Program-made: the position numbers and the translations under genes
Assembly: GCF_000429465.1 (NCBI RefSeq)
Contig: NZ_AUBX01000011.1
Location: forward strand, 372,001 to 436,000
Reading direction: 5' to 3'
Source of the DNA: Algoriphagus vanfongensis DSM 17529
Lineage (GTDB): Bacteria > Bacteroidota > Bacteroidia > Cytophagales > Cyclobacteriaceae
DNA length: 64,000 nucleotides
Part shown: positions 61,566-64,000 of the stretch, one piece after another
How the letters are laid out: each line of letters starts with the position of its first letter
Numbering within the stretch: position 1 is the first letter of the stretch
Notes under the pieces: model-generated
The model's database searches: none
Seen by the model: only the letters and a program-made list of their open reading frames with translations
Told to the model about the DNA's origin: nothing

Positions 61566-61584
61566 ATTTTTGCGGGGCAAAAAT
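61566..61584 (-). promoter_or_regulatory. Hairpin in the leader of the TonB-dependent receptor gene
   Basis: ATTTTTGC (61566-61573) pairs perfectly with GCAAAAAT (61577-61584), loop of three. It ends 13 bases before the start codon. GGGCAAAAAT occurs here (61575-61584) and again at 61620-61629. It could be an operator pair or a leader structure. Confidence 0.35.
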
Positions 61585-61662
61585 GAATTGATAAAAGTCA
61601 AAATCCAATTTTTAGGCTAGGGCAAAAATATCCCTGCCCCAAACCGCTTGTGAAAAAGGTTC

Positions 61663-61692
61663 TTGGTGAATTTGAAGAAGCCCTTAATTTTG
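61663..61692 (+). promoter_or_regulatory. Promoter of the M1 metallopeptidase gene
   Basis: TTG (61663-61665), exactly 19 bases, then TAATTTTG (61685-61692). Transcription would start near 61699, which favours the ATG at 61715 (or 61706). Confidence 0.7.
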
Positions 61693-61714
61693 GGCTTTGC
61701 AAAAAATGATACCT

Positions 61715-63667
61715 ATGATCAAAAGAATTATCACAGGCTTGATGTTTTCAGGTTTGCTGGCGGGCAATGTAGCTTTTGCGCAGCAAGGCAAAGAAAACAA
61801 TCAGGCTATCTTCGGAGAGTTTATGAACAGGAAGGGTACCTATACCCGTACTGCTTCTGGAGTGCCTAGCGAAAACTACTGGCAAAATCAGGCCGACTAC
61901 CAAATCGAGGTAGCATTGGATGAAGATGCTCATGTTTTGTCTGGGAAAATCAGCATTGCTTATACCAATAACAGCCCCGAGCCTTTGGACTTTGTATGGT
62001 TGCAACTGGAGCAAAACCGATTCACTGCCGATTCCAGAGGAACTCTGACCACCCCTGTGCAGGGCAACAGATACAATGGCGATACGGATGGTGGATTTGA
62101 CATCAGCAATGTGGCTGCGAAAGTGGGCTCCAAAGGGTCTGTCTCTAGCAAGCACCTGATTACGGATACCCGTATGCAAGTTTGGTTTGATCAGCCGATT
62201 CCTGCCAAAGGCGGCGAAGCGACTATTTCTATGGATTTTTCATTCAAAGTACCTGTCAAAGGAATGGACAGAATGGGGCGTCTGGAAGTGGAAGATGGAT
62301 GGATCTATGCCTTTGCGCAATGGTATCCTAAAATGGCCGTCTATGATGACATAGAAGGATGGAATGTAGAGCCTTACTTGGGTGCTGGCGAGTTTTATTT
62401 GGAGTATGGCAACTTTGATTACAAAGTGACCGTGCCGTACGATCACATCGTGGTGGGCTCCGGTAAATTGATGAATCCAAAAGAAGTGCTTTCCAAAGAG
62501 CTTCAAAATCGCTATGCGCAAGCGCAGGAAAGTGATGAGACAGTGACTCTGATCGGATTGGATGAAATCCAAAATACGGAAGTGACTCGTCCGAAGCAGG
62601 ATGGTACAGTGACTTGGCATTTTCAGATCGAAAACTCCAGAGATATCGCATTTGCGACGTCCAAGACGTTTATTTGGGATGCTGCGAAAATCAACTTGCC
62701 AAGTGGCAAAACGATTTTGGCACAATCTGTCTATCCAAAAGAGTCTCATGGCGAAGAAGCCTGGTCTAGATCTACGGAATACTCCAAAGCTTCTATCGAG
62801 CATTATTCTGAGATGTGGTTTGAGTTCCCGTATGCAACTGCTACCAATGTCGCTGCTGATATCGGAGGAATGGAATACCCAGGCTTGAACTTCTGTCGCT
62901 ATACCTCCAAGGGTCGTGGACTTTGGGGAGTGACGGATCATGAGTTTGGTCACAACTGGTTCCCGATGATCGTCGGAAACAACGAAAGACGCTATGCTTG
63001 GATGGATGAAGGCTTCAATACCTTTATCAATCACTACTCTACTTTGGCATTCAATAATGGAGAGTATCCTTCATCTCTGAATCAGACGAGAAGATCAAAT
63101 ACTTATTTCCTAAGCGAAACACGTGAAGGAATCGATACTTATCCTGATGTAGTGGATATCAGTAATCTCGGAATGATTGCGTACAGAAAACCTGCTATCG
63201 GATTGATCGTCTTGCGTGAGTATGTCTTAGGTGAGGAGAGATTTGACAATGCTTTCAAGTCCTATATCAAAACTTGGGCTTACAAGCATCCGCAGCCTTC
63301 TGACTTTTTCAATCATATGGAAAATGTAGCAGGAGAAAACCTTTCTTGGTTCTGGAGTGGCTGGTTTTATGGCAATGGAAATGTGGATTTGGGTGTATCA
63401 GGAGTATTCCCTTATGCGGGCAACTCTCTAGTGGTCTTATCCAATGAAGGCGATATTCCGATGCCAGTTCTAATGGAGATCGAATTTGAAGACGGTACCA
63501 AAGAGCGTAAAATGCTTCCTGTCGAAATCTGGCAGCGAGGCAAAGAATGGGCGCATATGATCGAGTCTGAGAAAAAGGTGAAATCCGTGACTGTAGATCC
63601 TGATAAGATTCTACCGGATGTCAACTTTTCCAATGACTCTTGGCCTCAAAAAGTTTATGAGGATTAA
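61715..63667 (+). CDS. Secreted M1-family zinc metallopeptidase
   Basis: 650 residues from ATG 61715; earlier in-frame starts are TTG 61697 (before the predicted transcription start) and ATG 61706. A signal peptide ends near NVAFAQQ. The zinc motif is HEFGH (409-413) with the third ligand E432, eighteen residues on (MDEGFN). The usual M1 exopeptidase motif GAMEN is GGMEYPG here (about residue 385). It probably degrades peptides in the periplasm or outside. A perfect terminator follows. Confidence 0.9.
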   Translation: MIKRIITGLMFSGLLAGNVAFAQQGKENNQAIFGEFMNRKGTYTRTASGVPSENYWQNQADYQIEVALDEDAHVLSGKISIAYTNNSPEPLDFVWLQLEQNRFTADSRGTLTTPVQGNRYNGDTDGGFDISNVAAKVGSKGSVSSKHLITDTRMQVWFDQPIPAKGGEATISMDFSFKVPVKGMDRMGRLEVEDGWIYAFAQWYPKMAVYDDIEGWNVEPYLGAGEFYLEYGNFDYKVTVPYDHIVVGSGKLMNPKEVLSKELQNRYAQAQESDETVTLIGLDEIQNTEVTRPKQDGTVTWHFQIENSRDIAFATSKTFIWDAAKINLPSGKTILAQSVYPKESHGEEAWSRSTEYSKASIEHYSEMWFEFPYATATNVAADIGGMEYPGLNFCRYTSKGRGLWGVTDHEFGHNWFPMIVGNNERRYAWMDEGFNTFINHYSTLAFNNGEYPSSLNQTRRSNTYFLSETREGIDTYPDVVDISNLGMIAYRKPAIGLIVLREYVLGEERFDNAFKSYIKTWAYKHPQPSDFFNHMENVAGENLSWFWSGWFYGNGNVDLGVSGVFPYAGNSLVVLSNEGDIPMPVLMEIEFEDGTKERKMLPVEIWQRGKEWAHMIESEKKVKSVTVDPDKILPDVNFSNDSWPQKVYED

Positions 63668-63673
63668 AACATC

Positions 63674-63706
63674 AAAAACCCGATCAGTGTGATCGGGTTT
63701 TTTTTT
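63674..63706 (+). terminator. Terminator of the M1 metallopeptidase gene
   Basis: AAAAACCCGATCA (63674-63686) pairs with TGATCGGGTTTTT (63690-63702), a perfect 13-bp stem with a GTG loop, followed by T. Confidence 0.9.
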
Positions 63707-63845
63707 GATTCGAAATTATGATTTGGGTGGCAAAAAAGATGAACAGAGGATCGAGTGCTACATACATCGGGCAGCGGACATCTGTCATCAAGCCAATAAC
63801 CCAAAGAAAACTAAATAATAATGCAAAAGGAGCTATTCATTGGTT

Positions 63846-64000
63846 TCAGTAATCATCATTGATCTCAAGCCAATAACCATCCGGATCTTGAATGTAGATC
63901 TGTCGGATTCCATCTACTCTAGTGGTGATCTTTCCTTTTTCTCCCGGCCAGTCTTCAAAGGGGTAATTGGTCTCTCTTAATCTTTCTATGAAGCTATCCA
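63846..64000 (-). CDS. VOC-family (glyoxalase-like) protein, C-terminal part only
   Basis: The minus strand codes for about 51 residues up to TGA at 63846-63848; the rest lies beyond the window. It ends RQIYIQDPDGYWLEINDDY, the closing strand of vicinal-oxygen-chelate proteins, with a metal-ligand glutamate in WLEIN. The family includes glyoxalases, dioxygenases and fosfomycin or bleomycin resistance proteins, so the function is open. Confidence 0.75.
   Translation of the reverse strand, partial: DSFIERLRETNYPFEDWPGEKGKITTRVDGIRQIYIQDPDGYWLEINDDY

Noticed and set aside
61553..61660. Cobalamin riboswitch before the TonB-dependent receptor
   Set aside because: No B12-box-like conserved core is present in the short leader.
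63718..63852. 44-codon plus-strand frame after the M1 peptidase terminator
   Set aside because: It overlaps the end of the VOC gene on the other strand, has no start-site or conservation support, and composition looks random.
63788..63878. 14-base direct repeat TCAAGCCAATAACC (63788-63801 and 63865-63878)
   Set aside because: Second copy codes for the VOC C-terminus. The first could be a remnant of a duplicated gene end, but 14 bases alone is too little to claim it.
1..64000. CRISPR arrays, prophage, insertion sequences, defence islands
   Set aside because: No regularly spaced repeats, transposase, integrase, Cas, restriction or toxin genes were seen on either strand.

Overview
The window reads as core chromosome of a Bacteroidota bacterium, most likely order Cytophagales and close to the Cyclobacteriaceae (Algoriphagus-like). 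This is inferred from gene content (DUF4199 and DUF4421 families, META-domain lipoprotein, SYLF protein, BNR-repeat exoprotein, GreA-like 'accessory' protein), from promoters that fit the Bacteroidota pattern TTG-N~19-TAnnTTTG, and from the lack of consistent Shine-Dalgarno sites. No taxonomic search was possible. Coding density is high. I see no phage, transposase, integrase, CRISPR array, toxin or recognisable defence locus.

Layout. 1-2607: the end of an MscS channel gene, a short-chain dehydrogenase, an NTF2-like protein, a GreA-like protein and a META lipoprotein. 2608-7711: a threonine leader followed by thrA-thrB-thrC, coupled by overlaps and closed by a hairpin shared with the convergent SGNH hydrolase gene. 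7695-13262: prenyl synthase, DUF4199 protein, and an acyltransferase/gpsA pair for phospholipid precursors. 13285-19431: sugar dehydrogenase, fbp, lysC, a Tat-exported Gfo/Idh/MocA oxidoreductase, and a two-gene fructosamine kinase/low-Mr phosphatase unit that looks like a protein-deglycation module. 19605-23171: waaA, rsgA, a PyrR-type phosphoribosyltransferase and panB. 23175-27600: a three-gene alpha-glucan operon (GDE, GT4, GH57). 27667-28019: a 46-residue protein gene and tRNA-His. 28101-36934: pyrC, a DEAD-box helicase, an alpha/beta hydrolase, an M28 peptidase and gcvP. 36932-41694: a DinB-like protein, nrdA, nrdB and a long non-coding region. 41695-45558: rplU-rpmA and a BNR exoprotein. 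45588-51280 (minus): lipB, unknown protein, PolB-type exonuclease, rnr, prenyl synthase, rhomboid. 51359-57365: YraN, SYLF, a YwqK-like protein, an aminotransferase, two tail-to-tail GT2 genes and a DUF4421 protein. 57424-64000: aldehyde dehydrogenase, two tRNA-Val genes plus a decayed third copy, a TonB-dependent receptor, an M1 peptidase and the end of a VOC gene.

How the genes fit together. ThrA carries both aspartokinase and homoserine dehydrogenase, and ThrB and ThrC finish threonine. A separate LysC gives a second entry to the aspartate pathway. The acyltransferase and GpsA sit in overlapping genes and act in consecutive steps of lysophosphatidate formation. WaaA serves lipid A/Kdo synthesis. 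NrdA and NrdB form a class Ia-type ribonucleotide reductase. GDE, GT4 and GH57 together suggest storage-polysaccharide turnover.

I did not find a clear undescribed multi-gene system; this is mostly housekeeping DNA. The best leads are small. They are the decayed tRNA-Val copy with a 45-bp direct repeat, an orphan strong terminator that may end a small RNA (about 56185-56293), the threonine leader, the deglycation pair, a GreA-like factor with an altered tip, a 46-residue protein gene, and an unassigned conserved-looking gene between lipB and the exonuclease gene.
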